Shown: piece after piece, positions 1 to 9,494 of the stretch
How positions within the stretch are numbered: position 1 is the stretch's first letter
Layout of the letters: each line of letters opens with the position of its first letter
Source of the DNA: Pedobacter polaris
GTDB lineage: Bacteria > Bacteroidota > Bacteroidia > Sphingobacteriales > Sphingobacteriaceae
NCBI RefSeq assembly: GCF_005116505.1
Contig: NZ_SWBR01000002.1
Coordinates: 62,314-126,313, forward strand
Length of the DNA stretch: 64,000 bases
Direction of reading: 5' to 3'
The notes under the pieces: generated by a model
Told to the model about the DNA's origin: nothing
Database searches by the model: none
What the model saw: the letters and a program-made list of their open reading frames with translations, nothing else
Program-made: the position numbers and the translations under genes

Positions 1-1
1 T

Positions 2-1201
2 ATTTTAGGCGACAAAAAAATCAATGTTCGTCAACCAGTTACGCCAATTAGCCAGTATGTTGCTGTGGCTTTACGTCAACATAATCAGGAAAATGTGCAT
101 ACACACCGCATTCCAGGCATCGCAACAGCAAAAGATGGAAGCTTACTAGCAGTTTATGATGCTCGAAGAACCAAAGGAGGTGATTTGCAAGGAGATATTG
201 ATATTGGTTTATCAAAAAGTATCGATAAAGGCAAAACCTGGCTTCCTATGCAAGTTGTGCTTGATATGGGTGCATGGGGCGGACTTCCAGAAAAATTTAA
301 TGGTGTTTCTGATGCTTGTATTCTGGTAGATAAAAATACGGGAGACATATTTGTAGCAGGCCTTTGGATGTATGGCGTAATCAATAAAGATGGTAAATGG
401 GTTGAAGGTTTGAATGAACAGAGTACCGATTGGAACCACCAATGGCGAGATAGGGGATCACAACCAGGTTTTGATGTTAAACAAACATCACAATTTATGA
501 TTACCAAAAGTTCTGACAATGGAAAAACCTGGAGCAAACCATTGAACATTACCAAAATGTGTAAAAAAGAAGAATGGTGGCTCTGGGCACCTGCACCTGG
601 TGCAGGTATTACTTTAAAGGATGGTACGCTGGTTTTTCCAACGCAGGGAAGAGATGCAACAGGTAAGCCTTTTTCAAATATTACCTACAGCAAAGATCAT
701 GGAGTAACTTGGCAAACCAGTGCAGCGGCTACAGACGAATCGACAACAGAAAACATGGCTGTTGAATTATCGGATGGTTCAGTTATGCTAAACATGAGAG
801 CAAATTCGAATCGTACTGATACCAGTATAAATAATGGACGAGCAATAGCAGTAACCAAAGATTTAGGTAAAACCTGGACAATCCATCCAACTTCACATAA
901 AGCTTTACAAGAACCAACCTGCATGGCTAGTATTTTACGCCATGATTATTCAATTGGTAAAGTGAAAAAATCAATATTGCTTTTCTGTAATCCAGATTCA
1001 AAGATTGCTAGAAATTACATTATGCTAAAAATGAGTAGTGATGATGGCAAATCATGGGAACGAAAAGTACTATTTGATGAATGGAAGGGTCGCGGATATT
1101 CTTGTATAACAAGCGTGGATGAACAAACAATTGGGGTTTTGTATGAAAGCAGTCAGGCAGATCTTGTCTTTCAAACGGTTAAATTAAAAGATTTGCTATA
1201 A
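2..1201 (+). CDS. nanH: exo-alpha-sialidase, 5' end outside window
   Basis: Glycosidase that would release terminal sialic acid from glycoconjugates outside the cytoplasm. The reading frame is open from the first base, so the gene begins upstream; an internal GTG at 65 is not taken as the start. An RIP motif (HRIPGIA) lies near residue 37 of the visible part, followed by five Asp-box repeats of the type SxDxGxTW (SIDKGKTW, SSDNGKTW, SKDHGVTW, TKDLGKTW, SSDDGKSW), which is the signature of the six-bladed GH33 sialidase propeller. The catalytic Tyr/Glu pair is not assigned. The lyase gene starts 18 bases downstream, and the other sialic-acid genes follow on the same strand, supporting the substrate. 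Any signal peptide would lie in the missing part. Confidence 0.93.
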   Translation: MLGDKKINVRQPVTPISQYVAVALRQHNQENVHTHRIPGIATAKDGSLLAVYDARRTKGGDLQGDIDIGLSKSIDKGKTWLPMQVVLDMGAWGGLPEKFNGVSDACILVDKNTGDIFVAGLWMYGVINKDGKWVEGLNEQSTDWNHQWRDRGSQPGFDVKQTSQFMITKSSDNGKTWSKPLNITKMCKKEEWWLWAPAPGAGITLKDGTLVFPTQGRDATGKPFSNITYSKDHGVTWQTSAAATDESTTENMAVELSDGSVMLNMRANSNRTDTSINNGRAIAVTKDLGKTWTIHPTSHKALQEPTCMASILRHDYSIGKVKKSILLFCNPDSKIARNYIMLKMSSDDGKSWERKVLFDEWKGRGYSCITSVDEQTIGVLYESSQADLVFQTVKLKDLL

Positions 1202-1219
1202 TAGATTTAGGATATAAAA

Positions 1220-2140
1220 ATGAATAAGATAAAAGGACTAATTGCTGCAACTTTTGCAGCCTACAATGCAGATGGCAGTATAAATCTCTCAATAATCCCA
1301 GCAATTGTAGATAAAATGATAAACGATGGACTGACAGGTGTTTTCATCTGCGGAACAAATGGTGAAGGACCAAATCTTACCATCGAGGAACGCATGCAGA
1401 TTGCAGAAGCATACGTGAAGGCCGCTAATAAACGTATTTTGGTTTTGGTGCATGTTGGGCACAGTTCTATTGCAGAATGCAGGAAACTAGCTGCCCATGC
1501 GGAGCAGATCGGTGCAGATGCCATATCTTCTGTTGCAGCATTCTATTTCAAACCTACCTCTGTTAAAAACTTGGTGAATAGCATTGCCGAAATTGCTTCG
1601 GCAGCGCCGAATACGCCATTCTATTATTATAACATCCCTACTTTAACAGGGGTTGCAATGGATATGGTAGATTTTTTAGAGCAGGCAGAAAAAGCCATTC
1701 CAACATTAGCTGGCATTAAATATACCGCTTCCACCTTACATGAATATCAGGCTTGCCTAGCTTATAAAAATGGCAAATTTGATATACTTTTTGGTTTTGA
1801 TGAGATGTTGCTTCCAGCTTTAGCTGTTGGTGCCAAAGGTGCAATAGGAAGCACTTATACTTTTGCAGCACCACTTTATCTAAAGGTGATTGAACTTTAT
1901 GAGCTAGGCAAAGCCGAAGAGGCTGCTGCCATGCAACTGAATTCTGTAAATATGGTGCGTTGTTTGGTAAAATATCCGCCAATTCCGGCGCAAAGAGCCA
2001 TCATGAGAATGGAAGGTTTTGAATTAGGCAATTGTAGGTTGCCACTAGTGCCATTAAGTAAGACAGATGAAGAAAATTTTAAAGCCTCATTAGAGGAGAT
2101 AGATTTTTTTAATATAGTTAACAGTGTAGCCATTTTGTAA
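1220..2140 (+). CDS. nanA: N-acetylneuraminate lyase
   Basis: Cytoplasmic class I aldolase of the DHDPS/NAL family that splits N-acetylneuraminate into N-acetylmannosamine and pyruvate. The 306-residue length is normal. A GTNGEG segment near residue 45 occupies the place of the carboxylate-binding GSTGE loop. The YYYNIP motif puts the conserved tyrosine at residue 137, and GIKYTAS puts the Schiff-base lysine at residue 167, close to Y137 and K165 of the E. coli enzyme. It sits between the sialidase and a surface lipoprotein in the same operon, which favours NAL over dihydrodipicolinate synthase. Confidence 0.94.
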   Translation: MNKIKGLIAATFAAYNADGSINLSIIPAIVDKMINDGLTGVFICGTNGEGPNLTIEERMQIAEAYVKAANKRILVLVHVGHSSIAECRKLAAHAEQIGADAISSVAAFYFKPTSVKNLVNSIAEIASAAPNTPFYYYNIPTLTGVAMDMVDFLEQAEKAIPTLAGIKYTASTLHEYQACLAYKNGKFDILFGFDEMLLPALAVGAKGAIGSTYTFAAPLYLKVIELYELGKAEEAAAMQLNSVNMVRCLVKYPPIPAQRAIMRMEGFELGNCRLPLVPLSKTDEENFKASLEEIDFFNIVNSVAIL

Positions 2141-2150
2141 AACTGATTGT

Positions 2151-3650
2151 ATGAAACTTAAATTTTTACCAGTAATAGTCCTGATCTTATTTGTATTGGG
2201 TTGTAAAAAAGATGAACTCTCTAAAGAACTTAAACCCAACTTTAGTGTTGTTTCCCAACAAATATTAGCGGGAGAAAGTGTAGTGTTCAGTGATCTTTCC
2301 GAAGGACAAGCTTCTTCATGGAGTTGGGAATTTGAAGGTGGTACACCAGCAGTATCAGAGCTTTCTGGTCCAACGGTAACCTATAACCAACCTGGCACTT
2401 ATGCGGTAAGCCTTACTGTGAAAAACAGTGCTACTACTGCGGTAGAGAAAAAGACGGCATACATTACGGTAAGCTACCGTGACATTACAGCTGATTTTAC
2501 TGTGGCTACAACTTCGATAAAACAAAACGAAAGTATAACATTTACCGATAAAAGCCTTGGTATGCCTACCCAATGGGCATGGGAATTTAAATCAGGCGCT
2601 ACAGTATTAACTTCTACAAGCCAAAATCCGTCGATGATATTTACTGTTCCAGGAGTATATACAGTTACTTTAACTGCAACCAATCCAAAAGGTGCTCAAA
2701 CCGTAACTAAAACAAATCTGTTAACTGTTGTTGATATTACTTCTGTGGAAGCTAATTTTGACAGTGATCAAACGGCCACTTACACGGGAGGTAGTATTAA
2801 ATTTAACGATAAATCTATTGGTACAGCAACCGCTTGGGCTTGGACCTTTGAAGGTGCTTCTGTTGGTAGTTCTACAGTTCAGAACCCAACGGTAAGTTAC
2901 GCAAGTCCTGGACGCTATAAGGTAAAACTTGTGGCCTCTAATACAGTTAAAACCTCTACAATTGAAAAAACTGCCTATATCTTGGTTGTTCCTGGTGGAT
3001 CGCTGACAGCATTTTATCCACTCAATGGAAGCATTAATGATGCGGGTCCATCCAAATTGGTTTCAACACCTGTGGGTACAGTTGGCTTTGAAGCAGACCG
3101 TACCGCGGCAGAGGGTAGAACTGGAATTTTTGGCAGCACTGGTGGCTTTATTGTACCAGATAATGAGGCGATGAACTTCGGAACTGGAGATTATTCTGTA
3201 TCGGTTTGGGTTAAAACATCAACTACTACAAGAGGTATGATTTGGCAAGAAAGTGGTGCAAAAGGTTCGAAAGATAACCAAACATGGGTACGTATTTTAA
3301 ATTCTGCGACCCAGGTAACTTCATTTTCTACAGAGGATGAAATCAATGGCTCTAGTATCCATTTGAACAATGCAAATGATGGTGCAGTAGCATCTATGAA
3401 TGATGGTGCTTGGCATCATATTGTAACAACTAGAAAAGGTACATTAACTGCAATATATATAGATGGTGTAAAAATTAAGGAAGCTACAGCATCTGGTATA
3501 AAAAATGTTTCAAACCAAAGTCCATTTAAAGTAGGTTTGCAAGAAGGGACAGGAGGCTATAATAATCAATATAATGGCTTAATGGACGATCTGATCATCT
3601 ACAAAAAAGCATTGACACAAGCTGAGGTTACTGCGCTTAAGAATTTATAA
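2151..3650 (+). CDS. PKD/LamG-domain lipoprotein of the sialic-acid operon
   Basis: Predicted lipoprotein: the N-terminus has a hydrophobic stretch ending in the lipobox LGC followed by KKDE. Three PKD-like repeats follow (about residues 30-105, 112-193 and 198-280), each with a W-x-W-x-F core and a closing YxVxLxxxN strand. A LamG/concanavalin-A-like domain occupies about residues 283-499 (opening with FYPLNGS and including the WHHIV strand). It has no recognisable catalytic motif. Placed between nanA and nanM, with its stop overlapping the next start (TAATG), it is probably a surface glycan-binding or scaffold protein for sialoglycans; that role is inferred from position and domains only. 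Confidence 0.8.
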   Translation: MKLKFLPVIVLILFVLGCKKDELSKELKPNFSVVSQQILAGESVVFSDLSEGQASSWSWEFEGGTPAVSELSGPTVTYNQPGTYAVSLTVKNSATTAVEKKTAYITVSYRDITADFTVATTSIKQNESITFTDKSLGMPTQWAWEFKSGATVLTSTSQNPSMIFTVPGVYTVTLTATNPKGAQTVTKTNLLTVVDITSVEANFDSDQTATYTGGSIKFNDKSIGTATAWAWTFEGASVGSSTVQNPTVSYASPGRYKVKLVASNTVKTSTIEKTAYILVVPGGSLTAFYPLNGSINDAGPSKLVSTPVGTVGFEADRTAAEGRTGIFGSTGGFIVPDNEAMNFGTGDYSVSVWVKTSTTTRGMIWQESGAKGSKDNQTWVRILNSATQVTSFSTEDEINGSSIHLNNANDGAVASMNDGAWHHIVTTRKGTLTAIYIDGVKIKEATASGIKNVSNQSPFKVGLQEGTGGYNNQYNGLMDDLIIYKKALTQAEVTALKNL

Positions 3651-4753
3651 TGATTAAACTACACTATCTATTTATACTCCTTTTTATGGTTACAACACTA
3701 AATGAAAATATAGTGCAGGCACAGACTGTGCAAAAATTTGATTGGCAACAATTACCTAGTATTCCTGATCAAATTGGCTTTGCAGGCTCTTTTGCTGGTG
3801 TTGCAGGAAACGTGTTGTTGGTTGCAGGTGGTGCTAACTTTCCAGATGGCGGCGCACCATGGACAGGATCAAAAAAGGCATGGAGCGATCAAATATTTGC
3901 TTTAGAAAAACATGGGGGGACTTGGAAGAAAATTGGAAATCTTCCAAAAAAAATGGGATATGGAGTGTCTGTAAATTATAAAGATGCTTTCATACTGATA
4001 GGCGGAAGCAATGAGCAAGGGCATCATCTGGATGTGGTTAAACTCCATTACATCAGTGGAAAATTAAATGTTGAGCGCTTGCCAGATTTACCTCAACCTA
4101 TTGCAAATACTAGCGGAGTGCTGCTGGGTGATGTTATCTATGTAATGGGTGGCATACTTTCTCCTGATTCGAAAATAGCCGGAAATAACTTCTGGAAACT
4201 TGACCTATCTAAGGAAAATAAAGTATGGGAAGTTTTACCAAATTTGCCGGGAGAACCCCGGATGTTGAGCGTTGCTGGTTCGTTGAATGGCTCAATATAT
4301 CTTTTTAGTGGGGTAGCACTGGTTGATGGGCAAAGAAAATACCTAACAGATGCTTACCAATATACGCTTAAGAATGGTTGGAAAAGGATTGCAGACCTGC
4401 CTATTACTGTAGCTGCAGCACCAACACCAGCCTTTGCTAGCAAGAATCAGCTATTTGTTTTTGGAGGAGATGATGGCGTTCTTGCGTCAAGTGCTGCTGC
4501 ACTAAAAGAGAATCATCCTGGGTTTTCAAATCAAATCTTGGCTTATGACCCAGTGAAAAATATTTGGTGTAAATCAGGAGAGATTGATACAGTTAAAAAA
4601 GGTGATGCAGTGAACAATCCGAACGGAAGTATTTGGGCTCCGGTAACTACCACCTTAACCATTTGGAAAGGAAATGTAATTTTACCGGGAGGTGAGGTAA
4701 GGCCTGCAACCCGTACACCAAATGTACTAATGGCCAAACCTACTATGAATTAA
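3650..4753 (+). CDS. nanM: N-acetylneuraminate epimerase (mutarotase), kelch propeller
   Basis: Periplasmic enzyme that interconverts alpha- and beta-anomers of sialic acid so that sialidase product can be taken up. A cleavable signal peptide is present (residues 1-25, ending VQAQ). The mature part carries kelch-type repeats with paired glycines (VAGGANFPDGG, LIGGSNEQG, VMGGILSPD, VFGGDDG, LPGGEVRP), and the early stretch LPDLP/PDGGAPW resembles NanM. The length of 367 residues fits. The start codon overlaps the stop of the upstream gene by one base, so the two are translationally coupled. Bacteroidota nan operons commonly carry this gene. Confidence 0.9.
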   Translation: MIKLHYLFILLFMVTTLNENIVQAQTVQKFDWQQLPSIPDQIGFAGSFAGVAGNVLLVAGGANFPDGGAPWTGSKKAWSDQIFALEKHGGTWKKIGNLPKKMGYGVSVNYKDAFILIGGSNEQGHHLDVVKLHYISGKLNVERLPDLPQPIANTSGVLLGDVIYVMGGILSPDSKIAGNNFWKLDLSKENKVWEVLPNLPGEPRMLSVAGSLNGSIYLFSGVALVDGQRKYLTDAYQYTLKNGWKRIADLPITVAAAPTPAFASKNQLFVFGGDDGVLASSAAALKENHPGFSNQILAYDPVKNIWCKSGEIDTVKKGDAVNNPNGSIWAPVTTTLTIWKGNVILPGGEVRPATRTPNVLMAKPTMN

Positions 4754-4780
4754 TACCAATAATTAAATAAATCAGCCTTA

Positions 4781-6013
4781 ATGAATAATTCCACAAATGT
4801 AGTTTCCCGTTATGCATGGCTAATTGTTGGCATGTTATGGATAGTAGCATTCCTTAATTACCTCGACCGTATCCTGATTACCTCAATGAGGGATCCTATA
4901 GTTGCTGATTTTGCGTTAACAGATGCTCAATTTGGTTTGCTAACTGCGGTATTTTTATGGTCGTATGGAATTTTTAGTCCATTTGGTGGTTTCATCGCTG
5001 ATAAATACAGTCGGAAAAAAGTAATTGTTTTCAGTGTTTTTGTGTGGTCGTTGGTCACGCTTTGGACAGGTTATGCCTCTTCATTTAATGAAATGTTGTT
5101 GACGAGGTTTTTAATGGGGATTAGCGAAGCTTGTTATATTCCTGCTGCCTTGGCTTTGATTACAGATTATCACAAAGGTCGAACCCGTTCTTTAGCCACT
5201 GGCTTACACATGAGTGGATTATATGCAGGCTTGGCATTGGGTGGTTTGGGTGGATATATTGCAACCATTTGGGGTTGGCGTTTTGGTTTTCACGCATTCG
5301 GTGCTTTTGGAATTGTCTATTCAATCATTTTGTTATATGTACTAAAAGATAAAAAAGAACCAGTAGCAGAAACGGACGAATTAATGCCTGTTACCGAAAA
5401 AATTACTCCGCTTGGTGCGCTAAAGGTGCTTTTTAGTGAAAGGTCATTCTATATTTTGCTCTTTTATTTTGCGGTTTTGGGTATGGTAAATTGGTTGGTT
5501 AATGGTTGGCTACCTACTTTCTTGAAAGACCATTTCAAACTAGATCTTGGTGCAGCAGGATTTTCTGCAACAGGTTACATACAGATCGGTTCGTTTATAG
5601 GGGTTGTTGCGGGTGGTATATTGGCAGATAGATGGACACGTAAAAATGAAAAAGGCAGGCTTTACATGTTAATAATAGGTTTTACTTTGGGAGCACCATT
5701 TCTATTTTTGATGGCTTCTACAAACGTATTTGCAATAGCCATTGTTGCTATGTTGGTATTCGGTTTGGCTAGAGGATTTAACGATTCGAATTTAATGCCC
5801 ATCTTGCGACAGGTTGCCGATGGACGTTTTATTGCTACTGGTTACGGTCTGCTAAATTTCCTAAGTACAATTGTTGGTGGGTCAATGGTTTATGTAGGTG
5901 GTGCGCTAAAGGATGCAAACATTGATCTTTCCATTATCTATCAAATTGCTGCAATAATAATGTTAATTGCCACTTGGAGTTTGTTTGCTGTTAAGATTAA
6001 AAAGACGAGTTAG
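4781..6013 (+). CDS. nanT: MFS transporter, probable sialic acid permease
   Basis: Inner-membrane major facilitator of 410 residues with about twelve hydrophobic segments. The conserved loop 2-3 motif appears as GGFIADKYSRKKVI near residue 70, and a second copy as GGILADRWTRKNEKG in the C-terminal half. The family includes sialate, hexuronate and phthalate permeases, so sequence alone does not fix the substrate. Its position between the mutarotase and the sialate O-acetylesterase makes free N-acetylneuraminate the likely cargo. The downstream gene begins two bases after its stop. Confidence 0.82.
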   Translation: MNNSTNVVSRYAWLIVGMLWIVAFLNYLDRILITSMRDPIVADFALTDAQFGLLTAVFLWSYGIFSPFGGFIADKYSRKKVIVFSVFVWSLVTLWTGYASSFNEMLLTRFLMGISEACYIPAALALITDYHKGRTRSLATGLHMSGLYAGLALGGLGGYIATIWGWRFGFHAFGAFGIVYSIILLYVLKDKKEPVAETDELMPVTEKITPLGALKVLFSERSFYILLFYFAVLGMVNWLVNGWLPTFLKDHFKLDLGAAGFSATGYIQIGSFIGVVAGGILADRWTRKNEKGRLYMLIIGFTLGAPFLFLMASTNVFAIAIVAMLVFGLARGFNDSNLMPILRQVADGRFIATGYGLLNFLSTIVGGSMVYVGGALKDANIDLSIIYQIAAIIMLIATWSLFAVKIKKTS

Positions 6014-6014
6014 T

Positions 6015-7412
6015 ATGAAAAGATATTTTTCGGTTATTTTGTTGATTAGCTGTTTTGTCCAGCTTGTTAAAGCAGAAGTTGTTCTTCCTGCAATATTTAG
6101 CAATGGAATGGTACTTCAGCAGAAGGAAAATGTTAAATTCTGGGGAAAGGCGAGGCCTAATGTCAATTTAGTAATTACTACTTCCTGGAACAACAAAACC
6201 ATAACCGTTAAAACAGGTGCTGATGGAAATTGGAGATCGAATGTTAATACTCCGGTTGCAGGAGGTCCCTATACGATTATTTTGAATGATGGTAACAAGC
6301 TTATTTTATCTGATGTGCTGATAGGAGAGGTTTGGGTTTGTTCGGGGCAATCTAACATGGAAATGCCTGTAAAGGGTTTCGCAAATCAGCCAGTATTAGG
6401 CGCCAATGATATACTATTGGATGCTGAGGAAGCCGGAGTTAGACTTTTCAGGATAGAAAAGAATTTGAGTAGGTTACCTATTGAGAAGATATCGAGTAAA
6501 TGGGAAGTAAGCAGCTCGAAATCTGTAAGCGAATTTAGTGCAGTTGGCTATCAGTTTGCAAGGTTTTTGCAACATAACCTTAAAGTGCCTATTGGGATTA
6601 TTCAAACTGCATACGGAGGCACGGATATTGAAGCCTGGATGACAAAAAATAGCCTAGCTGGATTTAGTGATTTTAAGAATCCATCAGATACAGCCAAAAT
6701 TATCAAGAATGATCCTGCTGTGCTTTTCAATGCTATGGTTAATCCGATTATAGGTTACCAAATTAAAGGAGTAATCTGGTATCAGGGAGAAAATAACAGG
6801 GTTAATCCATTAACTTATGATCGAAAAATGGCAGCTATGGTTAAGGAATGGCGTGCACTTTGGGAAGCAGGAAATTGGCCTTTTTATTATGTTCAAATTG
6901 CTCCAAATGTATATAAAGATCACAAGGAAGATATTCCACTGTTATATGAGGCACAAGCAAGAGCTATGTCGCTAATTGAAAATTCTGGAATGGTGGTGAG
7001 TGTTGATGCTGGTAGCCAAAAAACTATACACCCGCCTAACAAAACCATAATTGCAAAACGATTAGCTTATTGGGCTCTTGCAAAAAATTACAACAGGGAA
7101 GCTATTGCCTATCTAGGGCCTATTTACAAATCGCTAAAAATAGAAGGCGAAAAAGCTATTCTTAACTTTGAACAAATCCCTCTTGGACTTACAGCTTATG
7201 ACCAGAAATTGATTGGTTTTGAGATAGCCGGCTCCGATAAGATTTTCATTCCGGCAGATGCAGTGATTACTGGTAAGACTGTTGTTGTTAAAAGTGAACA
7301 AGTTAAAAACCCCATGGCAGTTAGGTATTGTTTCAAAGATAGTGCGGTTGGTAACCTGTACAATGTAGAGGGACTGCCTTTAGGTCCATTCCGGACAGAT
7401 AAGTGGGAATAA
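6015..7412 (+). CDS. nanS: sialate O-acetylesterase, SGNH family
   Basis: Periplasmic esterase that would remove O-acetyl groups from sialic acids, allowing the sialidase and lyase to work. I place the start at the ATG at 6015, which gives a proper signal peptide (residues 1-21, ending VKAE); a longer reading from 5967 would overlap the permease and bury the signal. Block I GQSNME gives the nucleophile Ser113. The later blocks are YGGTDIEAW and WYQGEN, and a histidine in the IHPPNK segment is the likely catalytic His. It is the last gene of the nan operon in this window. Confidence 0.9.
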   Translation: MKRYFSVILLISCFVQLVKAEVVLPAIFSNGMVLQQKENVKFWGKARPNVNLVITTSWNNKTITVKTGADGNWRSNVNTPVAGGPYTIILNDGNKLILSDVLIGEVWVCSGQSNMEMPVKGFANQPVLGANDILLDAEEAGVRLFRIEKNLSRLPIEKISSKWEVSSSKSVSEFSAVGYQFARFLQHNLKVPIGIIQTAYGGTDIEAWMTKNSLAGFSDFKNPSDTAKIIKNDPAVLFNAMVNPIIGYQIKGVIWYQGENNRVNPLTYDRKMAAMVKEWRALWEAGNWPFYYVQIAPNVYKDHKEDIPLLYEAQARAMSLIENSGMVVSVDAGSQKTIHPPNKTIIAKRLAYWALAKNYNREAIAYLGPIYKSLKIEGEKAILNFEQIPLGLTAYDQKLIGFEIAGSDKIFIPADAVITGKTVVVKSEQVKNPMAVRYCFKDSAVGNLYNVEGLPLGPFRTDKWE

Positions 7413-7581
7413 GTTACATGGTTTTCTTATAAATACAAGTATAGCTGTTAAGTAACCATTGGTATTGCCGTTTATTGGTAAATGTAAATTGGAGTTGCAA
7501 TCTATAAAGATGTTCCTAGTATCCTTGGTGATATGGAACTAATGGCTTATTTTAGTCGATCAGTTGATTTCTGCTTTACCT

Positions 7582-8631
7582 ATGCACCAAGCGCTTTTCT
7601 ATATTTCTGTACTTATCATTATTGCAAGTTTAGTTCCCTTGATTCGCCATGACTTTTGGTTATTCAGAGTATTTGAGTATCCCAGATTACAAAAGCTAGT
7701 ACTAAATGTAGTATTATTAATAGCGTACTTTTGGTTTCCCCCAATTACTGTTTATGAAAAAATTGTGGGCTGTGCACTTGTGCTGAACCTTGGTTATCTT
7801 ATCTATCAAGTCTTTCCATTCACCTTGCTGGGCAAAAGGCAGATCATTTCGGCAAGGTACCCAGCTGGAGACAACAATATTTTACTATTGATTGCTAATG
7901 TCTATCAGGACAACCGTAAGAGCCAAAGCTACCTAGAGCTAATTAAGAGATGTGATCCCGATGTGCTGTTAATGGTAGAGACCAATTCGTGGTGGCAAGA
8001 GCAGATAGACGTTATTGGGAATGAATATCCACATCAGTTAAAGGTACCACTAGAAAACACCTACGGTATGATTTTTTATTCTAAACTTGAACTGCGAGAA
8101 GGCAGTATCAATTTTTTGGTGGAAGAGGATATTCCTTCTATACAAGTCGATGTAAAATTAAGATCTGGACAATGGGTGAGGTTGTATTGTCTTCATCCAC
8201 AGCCTCCGGTACCACAAGAAAATCCACGTTCGACGGAAAGAGATAGGGAGATATTAATGGTCGCTGAGCTGGCAAAAGACTGCGAACTTCCGGTAATTGT
8301 AATGGGCGACCTAAACGATGTGGCCTGGAGTTATACCACTGAACTCTTTGGAAAGGTGAGTGGACTTTTAGATCCGCGAAGGGGAAGGGGTTTTTTTAAT
8401 AGTTTCAACGCTAAATATTTATTTCTGCGGTTTCCGTTAGACCATATCTTCTGTTCTGCTGATTTTACGCTCTCTGGCATCAAGAGGATGGAAAGCTGCG
8501 GTTCAGATCATTTTCCTATGTGCGTGAATCTGCAGTATGACCCACGTTCTGAAAAGAACAATGAAAAGCCGGTTGCAGACCAGGAAGATTTAGCGCTTGC
8601 CCAAAACAAGTTAGCGGCAGATACAAACTAA
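7582..8631 (+). CDS. membrane-anchored endonuclease/exonuclease/phosphatase family protein
   Basis: Member of the EEP superfamily (Mg-dependent phosphoesterases such as DNase I and sphingomyelinase). The N-terminal 100 residues contain three hydrophobic segments, followed by the EEP domain: IANVYQDN, DVLLMVETN (metal-binding Glu), VMGDLND (catalytic Asp/Asn), PLDHIFCS and GSDHFPM (catalytic Asp-His). The start is uncertain: I prefer ATG at 7582, but an in-frame TTG at 7564 would add six residues. No ribosome site settles it. It follows the nan operon by about 170 bases and is probably a separate unit. Substrate unknown; the closest comparison is the family of inner-membrane proteins with a periplasmic EEP domain. 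Confidence 0.85.
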   Translation: MHQALFYISVLIIIASLVPLIRHDFWLFRVFEYPRLQKLVLNVVLLIAYFWFPPITVYEKIVGCALVLNLGYLIYQVFPFTLLGKRQIISARYPAGDNNILLLIANVYQDNRKSQSYLELIKRCDPDVLLMVETNSWWQEQIDVIGNEYPHQLKVPLENTYGMIFYSKLELREGSINFLVEEDIPSIQVDVKLRSGQWVRLYCLHPQPPVPQENPRSTERDREILMVAELAKDCELPVIVMGDLNDVAWSYTTELFGKVSGLLDPRRGRGFFNSFNAKYLFLRFPLDHIFCSADFTLSGIKRMESCGSDHFPMCVNLQYDPRSEKNNEKPVADQEDLALAQNKLAADTN

Positions 8632-8741
8632 TAAGGCTGACCCTTGTTTAATTGTTTTATAGTTTATTGCCATATCTCATCTAGAGTAAATGGATTTATG
8701 GGACTTGATTATATTGTCAATGTGATTAATTTTCTCTGAAA

Positions 8742-9494
8742 TTATATTTTTAACAAAGACTTCACTAAACTCTTTCTCTGTTTTGCGATAGGTATTTTTT
8801 GAGTAGTATAGTTCATGATCAAGTATCCCGAGTCTTCATTGAGCATGCTGGTAACATGTGCTTTATTTACCAAATGCGATTGGTGGCACCGTATAAAACC
8901 ATATGGGACTAGTAATTCATCGTATTCATACAATGGTCTAGAAATAAGGTGTTCTACTCCACTTACCATAAAAAAAGAGGTGTAGTTGTTCGAAGATTCA
9001 CATCTAACGATGTCTTTAACTGGTACTAAATAAGTTTCTTTAAGTGTTGGTAAAGCTATCTTCTGGTTTTCATCAGGATATTTATTATCCAGTAAGTGAA
9101 GAAGATTATCTAATCTTAAGTTTTGTTTTTTAGCATTTACTGATTTTTCTATTCTACTTACTGTATTTTTAAGCTCAGTAATATCAATGGGCTTTAATAA
9201 ATAATCTAGCGCAGAAAATTTTACCGCCAATATACCATAAGCATCATAAGCAGTAACAAAAACCACTGCAAATTCTGGGTTTTTGAATGATTTTAATAGA
9301 TCAAACCCATTCTTTCCTGGCATTTCAATATCAAGAAATACAACATCTGGTTTTAATTCTTGGATACAAGTTTTTGCTTGATCTGCATTTATAGCCGATG
9401 CTACAACTTCAATCTCTTTGCAATGGCGAACAAGCAGCGCTTGTAAATTGCTTATGTTAATAAGCTCATCATCAACTATTATTGCACTTATCAT
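8742..9494 (-). CDS. LytTR-family response regulator
   Basis: Two-component transcription factor of 250 residues. The receiver domain (1-120) has acidic residues VDDE at 7-10, the phosphoacceptor Asp55 in FLDIEMPG, and the conserved Lys in LLKPID. The C-terminal LytTR DNA-binding domain (about 145-250) has the typical VKDIVRCES and the RPLYEYDELL...IRCHQSHLVN segment. The sensor kinase gene ends immediately before this start (TAA then ATG with no gap), so the two form one translationally linked pair. Confidence 0.92.
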   Translation of the reverse strand: MISAIIVDDELINISNLQALLVRHCKEIEVVASAINADQAKTCIQELKPDVVFLDIEMPGKNGFDLLKSFKNPEFAVVFVTAYDAYGILAVKFSALDYLLKPIDITELKNTVSRIEKSVNAKKQNLRLDNLLHLLDNKYPDENQKIALPTLKETYLVPVKDIVRCESSNNYTSFFMVSGVEHLISRPLYEYDELLVPYGFIRCHQSHLVNKAHVTSMLNEDSGYLIMNYTTQKIPIAKQRKSLVKSLLKI

